Source of the DNA: JACCXG01 sp963785755
GTDB taxonomy: Bacteria; Acidobacteriota; Vicinamibacteria; Vicinamibacterales; 2-12-FULL-66-21
Length of the DNA stretch: 64,000 nucleotides
Assembly (NCBI GenBank): GCA_963785755.1
Contig: CAWAXG010000063.1
Span: 1 to 64,000, forward strand
Direction: 5' to 3'
Shown here: one piece after another, positions 1 to 10,662 of the stretch
How the letters are laid out: each line of letters starts with the position of its first letter
Position numbering within the stretch: the stretch's first letter is position 1
The notes under the pieces: generated by a model
The model's input: only the letters and a program-made list of their open reading frames with translations
Told to the model about the DNA's origin: nothing
The model's database searches: none
Made by a program: the position numbers and the translations under genes

Positions 1-1273
1 CGACGACGCCGAGCCCGACTGGGCGCCGCTCTTCGCCGAGGCGCGGCTCGAGCCTTCGGCCTTCCGGCGAGCCGAGCCGCTCTGGACGCCGCCCTTCTAC
101 GTCGAGAAGCGCGTCGCCTGGGAGGGACGCTGGCCGGCGCGCCGGGACCCTGCCGCTGCGCATCGAGGCGGCGAGCTACCGCGGTGGGCCCGTGTGGTTC
201 GAGATCAAGAACGCCTGGACGCGGGCCGAGCGCGAGCAGGCTTTTCCGCTGACCCCGGGCCAGCGCCGGATGCAGACCTTCTCGATCCTGCTGCTGGTGG
301 CGCTCGTCGGTGTGGGCTGCGTGCTCGCCTATCGAAACATCTCGCTCGGCCGCGGGGACCGCCGGGGCGCCTTCCGGCTGGCGTTCGCGCTCGCGACGCT
401 CACGACCGTCGGCTGGGCTCTGCGCGCGCACCACGTCGAAGACCCCATGGGCGAGCTCACCTCCGCGGCGCGCGGAATGGGCTTCGCCGTGCTGGTGGCG
501 GCGAACGTCTGGCTCTTCTACCTGGCGCTCGAGCCCTACGTGCGGCGCCTGCGGCCCTGGACGCTCGTCTCGTGGACTCGCCTCCTGAACGGAGGCTGGC
601 GCGCCGCCGTCGTGGGCCGCGACCTGCTGGTGGGAGTGGCCGTCGGCACCGGCCTCGTGTTCGTGCGTGTGCTCTCGCGGTCGCTCGCCCGCGCGCTCGG
701 CTGCCCCGAGCCCGCCCCCGACCTCTACGGCATCGATACGCTCCTAGGGACGCCGCTGCTGCTGAGCTTACCGTGAGCCTGCCCGTCGCCGCGGTGCTCT
801 ACGGGCTCGCGATCCTGCTTCTGTTCCTCGTCCTCCGGCTCGCGACGCGGCGAGACTGGATCGCGACGGTCGCTGATCACGGCGTTCCTGGTCGCCGGCG
901 ACCTGATCGACTCGCGCGTGTCCCGCGAGAGCCGTGGCTCTTCCTGCTGATCGCGACGGCCGCCCAGGGCGTGTTCATGGCAGTGCTGCTGCGGCTCGGG
1001 GTGCTCGCCGCGATCGCCTGCATCTGGACCGCCGACATGCTGGTGGGTCCGTCGCTGCTCTACAACCCTCGAAGCTGGACCGGCTCGAGCGTCTACTTCG
1101 TGGTGCCGCTGCTGCTGCTGGTCGCCGTTCTCGCCTTCCGAAACGCCCTCGGAGGCCACGCGGGCATGCGGCGCTACCTCACCGGCGACGTGTCCCGTCG
1201 ACCCCCGCCTGACGCTCGCCTTCCATGCATTGGACGCCTCGCGGAGCGGCACTTTCGAGGGCATTTGACGTAG
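1..1273 (+). pseudogene. C-terminal part of a membrane Ser/Thr kinase-type protein, paralogue 1 (frameshifted, 5' end outside window)
   Basis: This is the carboxy half of a protein whose second copy follows at 1299-4019. Recognisable paralogous blocks, in several frames, are a soluble segment (EPDWAPLFAEARLE, then FYVEKRVAWEGRW), a first membrane helix near 270-330, the conserved RNISLGRGDRRGAFR block, YLALEPYVRRLRPWTLVSWTRLL near 515-590, and a last helix ending in FRNALGG near 1140. The reading frame changes near 150-190, 776, 850-930 and possibly again before the stop at 1273, and no single ORF spans it. In relatives this architecture is the membrane and sensor half of a bacterial Hanks-type kinase. 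The N-terminal kinase domain would lie left of the window. Dense compensating indels suggest sequencing error near a contig edge at least as much as gene decay. Confidence 0.6.
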
Positions 1274-1298
1274 TCTCTTGTAGAGCCTGGACCTCGCC

Positions 1299-4019
1299 AT
1301 GTTCGCGTGCCCCTCGTGCGCCACTCCGGTCGCCTCGGGCCAGTACGCGTGCCCGCAGTGCGGCTCCGAGCTCGACATCGCCGAGAGCCCGACCGGCACG
1401 GCGCCCCACCCGCCCTTGTGTCGAAGACCCCGTCGGGCGATAGGCCCCGCACGCCCTCGAACGGCGCGGGCGGCAAGCTCCTGGGCGAGCGCTTCGTGCC
1501 GGGGACCGTGCTCGCCGACCGCTACCGCATCGGCGGCCTGCTCGGCCGCGGCGGCATGGGCGAGGTGTACCGCGCGGACGACCTGAGCTGGAGCAGCCGG
1601 TCGCGCTCAAGTTCCTGCCCGACGGCGGTCGACGGCGACGCCGAGCGCCTGGGCCGCTTCTACCGCGAGGTGCGCATCGCCCGCCAGGTGTCGCATCCGG
1701 CGGTCTGCCGCGTCTACGACATCGGCGAGGCGGAGGGCCACGCCTTCCTCTCCATGGAGCTACGTGGACGGCGAGGACCTCGCCTCGCTGCTGCGGCGGC
1801 ATCGGCCGGCTGCCCACCGACAAGGCGCTCGAGATCGCGCGCCAGCTGTGCGCCGGCCTGGCCGCCGCACATGCCAAGGGCGTGCTCCACCGCGACCTGA
1901 AGCCCGCCAACGTGATGCTCGACGGCCAGGGCAACGTGCCGCATCACCGACTTCGGCCTGGCCGGCGTCGCCGAGACGATCTGCGGGCGACGACGTGCGC
2001 TCGGGCACGCCGGCCTACATGTCGCCCGAGCAGCTCGAGGGGCGCGAGGTCACGGTGCGGAGCGACATCTTCTCGCTGGGGCTCGTGCTCTACGAGCTCT
2101 TCACGGGCAGGCGCGCGTTCGAAGGCAAGACGCTGGCGGAGTAGATGCGCAAGCAGCGGGCCGAGCGGCCGACCGAGCCGTCGGCGCTCGTGCCGGGCTC
2201 GACCACGCAGTGGAGCGAGCGATCCTGCGCTGCCTCGAGAAGGAGCCGCGCCGCGCGGCCGTCCTCGCCGCACGTCGTCTCCGCGATGCTACCGGCGGCG
2301 ATCCGCTCGGGCGGCGCTCGCGGCGGGGAGACGCCCTCGCCGGAGATCGTCGCCGCGGCGGGCGAGGCGGCCGGGCTGCGGCCGGCCGTCGGCCTGGCGC
2401 CTGCTCGCTCGTGTTCGCCGGGCTGGGGCTCGTCCGCTCGCGCGGACACGTTCCGGCTCACGGGCTCGTGCCCTCGGGAAGCCGCCGGCGGTGCTCGAGG
2501 ACCGCGCGCGGGAGTTCGTGCGCCGCCTCGCCACCGATACCCGACGGACGACGGCAGGGGCCTCTCCGTGGACGGCGACTACTTCGGGCATATCGGCAAG
2601 AGCGACTCCTCGCCCAAACGTGGGCGACCTCGCGAGCGCACCCCCCGGTGCTGCAGTTCTGGTACCGCCAGAGCCCGCGCCCAATCGTCTCGATGCAGCC
2701 GAACGGCAAGATCTACTGGACCAAGCCGGCGCTCGAAATCAGCGGCATGGCGGGGGCTCCAGTACGACATGGAGGGACGGCTGTTGAAGTTGTACGCCGT
2801 TCCTCCGCAGCTCGAGGCGGAGAGACGGCGCCTGCCGGCGCCCGACTGGGCGCCGTTCTTCGCCGAGGCGCGCCTCGATCGTCCGGTTCCGTCCGGCCGC
2901 GCCGCGCTGGACGCCGGCCTTCTACGTGGACAGTCGCGCCGCCTGGGAAGGCTCGTGGCCGGGCCGGCCCGATATTCCCGTGCGGATCGAGGTCGCGTCC
3001 CACGGCGGCCGCCCGGCATGGTTCGAGATCGTCTGGCCGTGGACGCGTCCCGAGCGCATGGAGTCCTCCTGTGGCCGACCGCCAAGATCCTGCGCCAGGC
3101 GCTCTTCCTCACGCTCGTGTTCCTGCTGCTCGGCGCCGCGGGCTTCATGGCGCGCCGCAACCTGGTGCTGGGCCGCGGCGATCGTCGCGGCGCCTTCCGC
3201 GTCTCGCTGCTCCTGGCCGGTGTCGGCCTGCTCTCGTGGGCGCTCGGTGCGCACAACGTCGCCGACTGGAACGCGCAGGTCGGGCTCGTCTTCCGCGGGG
3301 CCGGCGCCGTCGTGCTCGAGGCGACATTCGTCTGGCTCGTGTACCTCGCAGTCGAGCCCTACGCTCGCCGCCTCCGCCCCTGGACGCTCGTTTCCTGGAC
3401 GCGCCTTCTCGGCGGCGGCTTCTCGGACCCGGTGGTGGGCCGCGACATCCTCGCCGGCGTCGCCTGGGCGATCCTGGTCTACTTCCTGAACACGCTGCGC
3501 TACGTGGTGCCGCCGCTCTTCGGCCAGCCGGCGCCCGAGCCGTCGTACAGCTATCTCGACGCGCTGCTCGGGCCCGGGCCGCTGCTTTCGGTGGCGCTCA
3601 ATGCCGCGAACGAGTGCATCCTCCTCGCGCTCGGGTCGCTGCTGCTGTTCGTGCTGTTGCGGATGCTGCTGCGGCGCGACGCGCTCGCGATCGCCGCGCT
3701 CGCGCTGGTGCTGATCGGCCCGAACGGCTTCAGCATGGGCGAGTCGCTCTGGCTCGGGGTGCCGATCTCCGTCGCGGTGATGGTCACCTGGATCCTGCTG
3801 CTGCTGCGTTTCGGGCTGCTCGCGGCGTGGATCGGCGAGCTCGTCTACACCGTGCTGTACGTCTTCCCGCTCACGACCGACCTCGCCTCGTGGAAGGCGG
3901 CGCCGACGCTGCTGGCGCTGCCGCTCCTCGCGCTGCTCTGCGTCTTCGCGCTGCGTAACAGCCTCGGCGGCACGGGGCTGCGGCGCTACCTGGCGCCGGA
4001 GCCGAGCTCTCGTCCCTGA
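1299..4019 (+). pseudogene. Zinc-ribbon Ser/Thr protein kinase with multi-pass C-terminal membrane domain, paralogue 2 (many frameshifts)
   Basis: The protein starts MFACPSCATP with two CxxC pairs, a zinc-ribbon-like head. The kinase domain then follows: glycine loop LLGRGGMGEVYRADD (near 1540-1580), VALKFLP lysine (near 1600), HRDLKPANV catalytic loop (near 1890), DFGLAG (near 1950), GTPAYMSPEQL (near 2010) and SDIFSLGLVLYELFTGRRAF. These motifs fall in all three frames. There are breaks near 1415, 1585, 1760, 1800, 1940 and 1985 and an in-frame TAG at 2142-2144. The part from about 3090 to 4019 is clean: six or more hydrophobic helices, the RRNLVLGRGDRRGAFR block and a RYLAPEP tail. Kinase activity on protein Ser/Thr is expected if the true sequence is intact. 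The broken frame and the neighbouring paralogue suggest a tandem duplication in poorly resolved sequence. Confidence 0.75.
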
Positions 4020-4029
4020 CGGCGGCCGC

Positions 4030-4612
4030 TCACGGCGAGCGGCGGTAGACCACGCGGCCGCCCACGATCGTGGTCTCGACCTTCACGTCTTTGATGCGCT
4101 CGGCCGGGACGGCGAACACGTCGTCGCCAGGATCACGAGGTCGGCGAGCTTGCCCGGGAACGAGCGGCCCTTCTCGCGTTCCTGGAACTCGGCGAACGCC
4201 GATGCCGCGGTGTACGCGGCGATCGCCTCGGCGATCGTGATCTTCTGCTCGGGCACCCAGCCGTCGGGCTGCTTGCCATCGAGCGTCGCGCGCGTCACCG
4301 CGGCATAGAGCGTCAGCATCGGGTCGAGCGGCGCGACCGACCAGTCGGTGCCCAGCGCGAGCCGGACGCCCGCGTCGAGCAGCGTCCGGAAGGCGTAGGT
4401 CGTCTTCGAGCGCTCGGGGCCGATCCGCCGCTCCGCCCAGCGGCCGTCGTCGATCGCGTGATACGGCTGGACCGAGGCGATCACTTTCAGCGCCGCGAAG
4501 CGCTCGAAGTCTTTCGGGGCGAGGTGCTGGGAGTGCTCGACGCGGAAGCGGCGGTCGCGCGCGCCGTTGGCCTTCTGCACGTCCTCGAAAAGCCTGAGCA
4601 CGATCGAGATCG
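4030..4612 (-). pseudogene. Amidohydrolase (YtcJ-like metal-dependent hydrolase), C-terminal fragment
   Basis: The fragment has the C-terminal third of an amidohydrolase-superfamily protein of the YtcJ type: RVEHSQHL, SVQPYHAIDD, a GTDWSVAPLDPM metal/substrate segment, an EAIAAYTAASAFAEF helix, GKLADLVIL, then KVETTIVGGRVVYR typical of the closing beta strand. One missing base near 4125 shifts the frame. Reading through it, the protein ends at a TGA at 4030. The remaining two thirds, including the HxH metal site, are absent because sequence identity changes abruptly near 4612, where a LysR fragment begins on the opposite strand. Other members hydrolyse C-N bonds in small amides or lactams, but substrate cannot be told here. 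Confidence 0.7.
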
Positions 4613-4618
4613 CGCAGT

Positions 4619-5257
4619 ATTCTGACCTCGATGACCAGGACCTATCCGAAGGTCGCGATCTACATCACGCGCGCGAGCTCCGCTGAGCTTTACGCGAAGG
4701 TCCTGGATGGCACGCTCGACGTCGCTATCGCCGCACACCCTTCGTTTTCGATTCCGAAAGCGTGTGATTGGCGCGAACTGCGGAAGGAAGCTTTGGTGCT
4801 GCTGACGCCCAAATCGATGCCCAGGCGAAAGCCTCACATCATCTTGGCGTCGGAGCCCGTCATCCGCCAGGACCGCAATACCTGGGCCGGTCAGCTCATT
4901 GACGGCTATTTGCGCAGCGCTCGCATCCGACCGCACGAGCGGTTCGAGATCGATGGCTTCGAGCCGATTGCCATCTTGGTGGACCATGGCCTCGGCGTCG
5001 CGCTCGTGCACGATTGGCCGCCGCCCTGGCCGGAAGGTCTGTCGGTTACGAAAATGGCGCTCCCCGCTAATGCGTTCGGCAGACAGGTCGGCGCGCTCTG
5101 GATGAGAGCGTCGATACGCGGCCGTCTCATTCGCATATTTCTCGATGTGGCGGAGACCACGCTCACGTCCAGCAGGCGGAGAAGACTCAGCACCTTAGTG
5201 ATTCCATTTAAGTCCGCTTTTGGCCCAGGCTGTGTGAAAACGCCCTGCTTGATGTGA
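4619..5257 (+). pseudogene. LysR-type regulator, effector-binding domain fragment (N-terminal HTH missing)
   Basis: Residues beginning ILTSMTRTYPKVAIYITRAS and continuing through ELYAKVLDGTLDVAIAAHP, then DGFEPIAILVDHGLGVALVHDW, match the periplasmic-binding-like effector domain of LysR-type regulators. The DNA-binding winged helix that should precede it is missing: the open frame starts at 4619 immediately after the amidohydrolase break. The last about 15 codons run into the left inverted repeat of the IS1182 copy (near 5214), so the C-terminus is probably not native. Codon choice is less GC-rich than in the first 4.6 kb, which suggests a different source. Confidence 0.7.
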
Positions 5258-6905
5258 TTCTCGCGATATGATTCCGGCCGCGATTTGCGGGGGGATCAGA
5301 TGAGGCGCTTCGTTGAGGGCACGGATCGTGGGCAAAGCGCGCTTTTTCCTGAATGCCTGGAAGACTGGATCAGCGAGGACAATTCGGTTCGTGTGATCGA
5401 TGTCTTTGTCGGTGAACTGGATCTGTCCCAGCTTGGGTTCAGCGGGGTCGATCCCGAGGTAACCGGGCGGCCCTCGTATCATCCGTCGGTACTGCTGAAG
5501 CTCTACATCTACGGCTATCTCAATCGGGTTCAGTCGAGCCGCCGGCTCGAGCGTGAGGCCGGGCGCAACGTTGAGGTGATGTGGCTCACGGGCCGCTTGG
5601 TCCCCGATCACAAGACGATTGCCGACTTCCGCAAGGACAATGGCCGCGCCATCCGCCAAGTCTGCGCCCGGTTTGTTGCGCTCTGTCGCACCCTAAACCT
5701 ATTTACAGAAGCCAGCGTGGCGATTGATGGCAGCAAGTTCAAGGCGGTGAACAACCGTGACAAGAACTTCACGCGCGCGAAGATGGAGCGGCGCTTGGCG
5801 CAGATTGAGGAGAGCGTCGCCCGCTATCTGCACCAGCTCGACAGCGCCGATCGGCAGGAGCCGTCGCTGGCGCGCACGATCAAGACGAGCCGCCTGCAGG
5901 AGAAGATCGCGAAGCTGAAAGAGGAAATGCAGCGCCTCCATGCACTCGAGGTGCGGATGCTCGCTACAGCGGACCAGCAGATATCGCTGACCGATCCTGA
6001 TGCTCGCTCGATGGCGACGAGCGGCCGAGGCTCCGGTATGGTGGGCTACAACGTCCAGGTCGCCGTCGATACCGAGCATCATCTGATCGTCACGCATGAG
6101 GTGACCAACGTCGGGACCGACCGGTCACAGCTCGCGCACGTGGCCAAGAAGACGCAGGCGACGCTGGAAGCAAACAACTTGGATGTCGTTGCCGATCGGG
6201 GCTACTTCAACAGCGAGGAGATCCTGGCGTGCGAAGAGGCGGGCATCGTGGTCACGCTGCCAAAGCCGATGACCTCGAACTCAAAGGCGGAAGGCCGCTT
6301 CGGCAAACAGGACTTCCGCTATGTAGCGGAGGAGGACGTTTACATTTGTCCTGCCGGTGAAAGGCTCGCCTACCACTACACCAACGAGGAAAGTGGATTG
6401 GTCCTGCGCCGCTACTGGACCAACGCCTGCCAGAGTTGCGCTATCAAGCATAGTTGCACCACCGGCAAGGAGCGACGGATCACTCGATGGGAGCACGAGC
6501 ACATTCTCGATGCGGTCCAGCGCCGGCTCGACGAGCATCCGGAGAAGATGCGCCAGCGGCGCGAGACGGTCGAGCATCCGTTCGGAACGATAAAGTCATG
6601 GATGGGGTCGACGCACTTCCAGATGAAAACGCTCAAGCACGTCGGCACCGAAATGGCGCTGCACGTCCTGGCCTACAACATGAAACGCGTGATGAGGATT
6701 TTAGGCGTTGGCGGATTGATGGAGGCAATCCACGCATGAGACGAGCCCTGTAGGCTCCTATAGCCCGCGTTCCTTGCCTCATGGAGCCATTAGGCGTCTG
6801 CACGGACGGATTCCGCCGAATTGGCCGCGCGAGCCGGGCAATCCCGCGGATCTCCGCTCACACCAGTCACCAACCGCGTTTTCGCACAGCCGGGTCAAAA
6901 GCCGA
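5214..6905 (+). mobile_element. IS1182-family insertion sequence, copy 1 (apparently complete)
   Basis: The ends carry imperfect inverted repeats. The left end near 5214-5245 reads GCTTTTGGCCCAGGCTGTG followed by GAAAACGC. The reverse complement of 6873-6905 reads GCTTTTGACCCGGCTGTG followed by GAAAACGC, one base shorter in the middle. Between them is one full-length transposase. A flanking target duplication could not be defined confidently. A second, damaged copy begins about 80 bases downstream in the same orientation. Confidence 0.8.
5300..6739 (+). CDS. IS1182-family transposase (intact)
   Basis: This is a DDE transposase of about 479 residues. The N-terminal half contains the conserved family segments VRVIDVFVGELDL, GRPSYHPSVLLKLYIYGYL, SSRRLEREA and PDHKTIADFRKDNG. 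The middle carries a charged coiled segment (about 170-225). The C-terminal half contains DPDARSM, YNVQVAVDTEHHLI, VVADRGYFN, a four-cysteine zinc-like region (CPAGE, CQSC, CTTGK) and the HPFGTIKSWMG block. The ATG at 5300 is chosen because GGGGGG lies six bases upstream. An alternative TTG at 5285 would add five residues. It catalyses excision and insertion of its own element. The copy at 7067 is its degraded paralogue. Confidence 0.9.
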   Translation: MRRFVEGTDRGQSALFPECLEDWISEDNSVRVIDVFVGELDLSQLGFSGVDPEVTGRPSYHPSVLLKLYIYGYLNRVQSSRRLEREAGRNVEVMWLTGRLVPDHKTIADFRKDNGRAIRQVCARFVALCRTLNLFTEASVAIDGSKFKAVNNRDKNFTRAKMERRLAQIEESVARYLHQLDSADRQEPSLARTIKTSRLQEKIAKLKEEMQRLHALEVRMLATADQQISLTDPDARSMATSGRGSGMVGYNVQVAVDTEHHLIVTHEVTNVGTDRSQLAHVAKKTQATLEANNLDVVADRGYFNSEEILACEEAGIVVTLPKPMTSNSKAEGRFGKQDFRYVAEEDVYICPAGERLAYHYTNEESGLVLRRYWTNACQSCAIKHSCTTGKERRITRWEHEHILDAVQRRLDEHPEKMRQRRETVEHPFGTIKSWMGSTHFQMKTLKHVGTEMALHVLAYNMKRVMRILGVGGLMEAIHA

Positions 6906-6984
6906 AGTGTCCGGAAAAATGGCCGTGCATGGGCACTTCGAGTGATCAAACCGCGACGTCTGATGATAGCTCGCACAGCCGACT

Positions 6985-8519
6985 ATGACCCCTGGCTGTG
7001 TGAAAACGCACCGCTTGATGTGATTGCGGCAATATGATTCCGTGCCTCGATTTGCGGGGGGATCGGATGCGGCGCTTCGTTGAGGGAATGGATCGGGGCA
7101 AAGCACGTTGTTTCCTGAATGCCTGGAAGACTGGATCAGCTGAGGACAATCCGGTTCGTGTGATCGATGTCTTTGTCGGTGAACTGGATCTGTGCGTGCT
7201 TGGGTTCAGCGGTGTCGATCCCGAGATAACCGGGCGGCCTTCGTATCATCCGTCGGTACTGCTGAAGCTCTACATTTACGGCTATCTCAATCGGGTTCAG
7301 TCGAGCCGCCGGCTTGAGCGTGAGGCCTTGCGCAACGTTGAAGTAATGTGGCTCTCGGGTCGGTTGGCTCCGGATCACAAGACCATTGCCGACTTCCGCA
7401 AGGACAATGGCCTCGCCATCCGGCAAGTTTGCGCCCGGTTTGTTGTGCTTTGTCGCACCATAGGTCTGTTCACAGAGGCCAGCGTTGCGATTGATGGCAG
7501 CAAGTTCAAGGCGGTGAACAACCGTGACAAGAACTTCACGCGCACCAAGATGGAGCGGCGCTTGGCGCAGATCGAGGAGAGCGTCGCCCGTTATCTGCAG
7601 CAACTCGACAGGGCCGATCGGCAAGAGCCATCGGAGGCGCGCAAAACCAAGAGGAGCCGCCTGCAGGAGAAGATCGAGAAGCTGAAGGAGGAGATGCAGC
7701 GCCTCGTGGACTAAAGGCGCGGATGCTCGCCACGCGGACCAGCAGATATCGTTGACCGATCCTGATGCTCGCTCGATGGCGACGAGTGGCCGAGGCTCCG
7801 GCATCGTGGGCTACAATGTCCAGGTCGCCGTCGATACCGAGCATCATCTGATCGTCACGCATGAGGTGACCAACGTCGGGAGCGACCGGTCGCACGCTCG
7901 CCCATGGCCAAGAGGCGAAGGCGACGTTGAAAGCGAAGAAGCTCGATGTCGTCGCCGATCGGGGTTACTTCAGCGGTGAAGAGATCCTGGCGTGTGAAAA
8001 GGCGGGCATCACGGTCACGCTGCCCAAGCCGATGACCTCGAACTCAAAGGCGGAAGGGCGCTTCGGCAAGCAGGACTTCCGCTACGTCGCCGACGAGGAC
8101 GTTTATATTTGCCCTGCTGGCGAAACGCTCGCCTACCGCTACACCAACGAGGAAAGCGGATTGATCCTGCGCCGCTACTGGACCAACGCTTGCCAGAGTT
8201 GCCCGATCAAGCAGACTTGCACCACCGGCAAGGAACGACGGATCACTCGATGGGAGCACGAGCACATTCTCGAAGCGGTCCAGCGCCGGCTCGACGAGCA
8301 TCCGGAGAAGATCCGCCAGCGGCGCGAGACGGTCGAGCATCCGTTCGGAACAATAAAGTCATGGATGGGGGCCACGCACTTCCTGACCAAGACGCTGACG
8401 CGGGCCGCCTCCGAGATGGCGCTACACGTGCTGGCCTACAACATGAAACGCGTGATGAGATTCTAGGCGTTGGCGGATTGATGGAGGCAATCCACGCATG
8501 AGACGAGCCCTGTAGGCTC
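6985..8519 (+). mobile_element. IS1182-family insertion sequence, copy 2 (3' truncated)
   Basis: The left terminal repeat is recognisable at about 6985-7010 (TGGCTGTGTGAAAACGCA). The body parallels copy 1 up to GCCCTGTAGGCTCC ending near 8519. There it stops matching copy 1, lacks the right terminal repeat, and abuts the cytochrome peroxidase remnant. The transposase inside is frameshifted, so the element is expected to be immobile on its own. Confidence 0.75.
7067..8466 (+). pseudogene. IS1182-family transposase, frameshifted copy
   Basis: The sequence is close to copy 1 throughout but broken. The frame starting MRRFVEGMDRG runs to a stop at 7714, where copy 1 reads on through RLHALEVRMLATADQQ. 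A second segment (7752-7979) carries DPDARSMATSGRGSG, and the third (to 8466) carries VVADRGYFSGEEI and the HPFGTIKSWMG block. Indels lie near 7700-7735 and 7895-7925. The final residues also end earlier than in copy 1. It is probably inactive. Confidence 0.85.
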
Positions 8520-8520
8520 C

Positions 8521-9162
8521 CCGGCGCGATGCCCGGCTCGATGGTGCGTTCGAAGGCCGCGATGGCCTGAGCAATACTGTCCAGATTGATCGCGGCCGCA
8601 GCCAAGGCTGCCTTGAATTTCGTGACATAGGCGGGGTTCGAACGGATGCGCTGCCTGGATCTCCTCGACTTTCACCGGCGTCGCAGTGTGCGCATGGACA
8701 TCGAGCCGGTCGCTATCGAAGACTTGGCCTCCGCTTCCAGCGTCGCACGGCGCCCGTCCCAGCCGATTGGGCGCCGCCTCGGCATAGCCGATGCCGAGCA
8801 AGGGTCTGGGAGCGGCGCGAGGTGAGCTTGCCGAAATCGTTGCGAACTCTTTGCTTCAGCAAAACTGCCCATCCAAGATGCGGCAGATGACAGGTGACGC
8901 AAGCCGTCTTTCCCGAGGCCGATAGCGCGGGATCGAAGAACAGGTCGGCGCTGAGATCGACCAGCGCCTGGTTATCCATCGGCCGTGGCGGCGGGCGCCG
9001 ATATTGCGATTTCAGCGTCGCAACGAATCCAAAGTCGCTTGCCTGCCCATTCGCTTCCGGCAGATCGGCCAGCAAACTGACCGCCACCAGGGCAATAGCG
9101 GTCAAGGTGGACCCGCTGCTGGCAAATATGGTGAGAGCAGAGGCGGAGATTGCGAACTGCAT
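8521..9162 (-). pseudogene. Cytochrome c peroxidase / MauG-family remnant
   Basis: Start: ATG at 9160-9162 preceded by GGGAGG at a six-base spacing, followed by a hydrophobic export signal (residues about 8-30). Then LSADLFFDPALSASG and the haem motif CVTCH, which are characteristic of the MauG/CcpA di-haem peroxidase N-terminal domain. Downstream pieces GIGYAEAAP, GWDGRRATLEAEA and INLDSIAQAIAAFERT occur in different frames, so at least three indels are present. The gene stops at IEPGIAPG, where IS copy 2 begins (8519), so the C-terminal haem domain is missing. If intact it would act in the periplasm, reducing peroxide or oxidising a partner. Confidence 0.65.
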
Positions 9163-9299
9163 TGGGACCTCCCCAGGAAGTGGACGTAGCTCCGAATGTC
9201 CGCAGTTGGGGGCGAGCAGCGCGCATTGGCGTTCGAATGCGAATTGGAGTGCAAGCTCCGCATCCCAAAACCGGCCAACGAGAAGGCGATAGAGACACG

Positions 9300-9620
9300 G
9301 ACACAAGGTATTCTTCGGGGGAGACGGCGTGAGGTGATGAACGATCTCAGATACAGGATAAAACCCAGTGGATCGTCGATCATCGTGCGCGCGGTTAAGT
9401 TGTAGCGCATTTGCGCGCGGCGACGATGCCAGCGGTAAGAATAGAATGCGAGCAATCCAACGCTGTAGCCGCAAGCCTCAATGAGATTTTGGTCAACCGG
9501 CAAGAGAATGCCGAACAGGACCGGCACGACTACGGAGAACCCGACGAGACAATTTTCGGAACTATACCGGGCCGCAACGATGGCGGAGGCTGCGCTGCCA
9601 CACTCGGCTTAGGGGTCGGC
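9300..9620 (-). pseudogene. Possible membrane protein fragment with LYLRSF motif
   Basis: On the minus strand a frame reads two hydrophobic stretches (FSVVVPVLFGILLP and YSVGLLAFYSY), then DDPLGFILYLRSF before it degenerates. A hydrophobic hairpin followed by a VLYLRSF-like strand is seen in some uncharacterised bacterial membrane proteins. The frame is interrupted by a stop upstream (near 9610) and loses sense after about 9330, directly upstream of the peroxidase remnant. It could be chance. No ribosome-binding site is evident. Confidence 0.25.
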
Positions 9621-9765
9621 AACCACGGTCATGATTCGGATGCCGCCCTTCCTAAATGATACGCAATTTTGCGAGCGTGGCGCAGGCTTCTCAAGAATTT
9701 CTACCGGCGCGCGCAAAATATTTCATCCCCTGCAGCAGACTTCAAGCAACCTCGGCCGGCGCTGA

Positions 9766-10560
9766 TACGCGCCCCTGACCGGTGTCCGGCTCCGAGCAGG
9801 TCGTGATTTCGATGACCGGGATCACGAACGCGCCCCAGGCGTGGCGATCGTGAGCGAGGCGCTCGCCCGCCGAGTTTGGGGCTCGGCGGTCGCGGTCGGG
9901 CGCACGCTGGAGGTCGACGATCGCGCCGTCGAGATCGTCGGCATTGTCCCGAACCGTCCGTACCGCACATATACGGACACCGAAGCGGCGGTCATCTATC
10001 TGCCATTCGCACAGGCGCCCCACAGCCGCTTCATCCTGCACCTGCGCCTGACCACCGGTCCCGAGGGAATCGTCGCGCTCGATCGCCACCTGCGGACGGT
10101 CGACGCACGCATCGCGATCGGCGCTCCGATGTCCATACAGCGCTATCTGGATCAGTTCGCGATCGGGGCACGAGTCGCGCAATGGGGAGGCGGAGCGGCC
10201 GGCGCCCTGCAGCTCGCTCTTGCGCTGATGGCGCTCTGGGGTCTCGTCGCGTACGCCATCCAGCGTCGCATGGCCGAGATCGGCATCCGCCTCGCCCTTG
10301 GCGCGACGCGCGCCAGCATCGTCCAGCTGGTCATGCGTCCGAGCATCCTGATCGTCGCCATCGGCCTCGTCTGCGGCGGTCTCGCCGGCGTCATCGCGGG
10401 GAACGTCCTGCATTCGACCTTCCTCGAGCTTGGGCCGCTCGATCTCCTGCTCGTATTCCCCGCAACCGTGGCGTTCGTCGCCGTGGTCGCGGCGGCCGCG
10501 TGGCTGCCCGCCGTCCGGGCGTCGAGGATCGATCCGGCCACGGCGCTGCGGCAGCTCTGA
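9766..10560 (+). pseudogene. ADOP-type ABC transporter permease, C-terminal fragment
   Basis: The open frame begins mid-protein with GVRLRAGRDFDDRDHERAPG and VAIVSEALARRVWG, the periplasmic MacB-like segment that normally lies two thirds along an ADOP permease. The second FtsX membrane domain follows: about four helices, the MAEIGIRLALGATRASIVQLV cytoplasmic block, and PAVRASRIDPATALR at the end. Some 550 N-terminal residues are missing. An in-frame TGA at 9763 and unrelated sequence upstream mark the break. It is the right-hand border of the 4612-9765 block. Confidence 0.75.
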
Positions 10561-10662
10561 CAGCATCGCGACAGCGCCTCGCGCTGCGTGGCCGCCGTGC
10601 GGCGCGGCGAGACGCGGCAGTCGTGTTGTCTTTCGAGTTGGCGGTCGACCGGAGTCGCCCGG

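Noticed and set aside
6906..6984. Third IS1182 end between the two copies
   Set aside because: TCGCACAGCCG at about 6972 resembles part of the right terminal repeat, but the match is too short to call.
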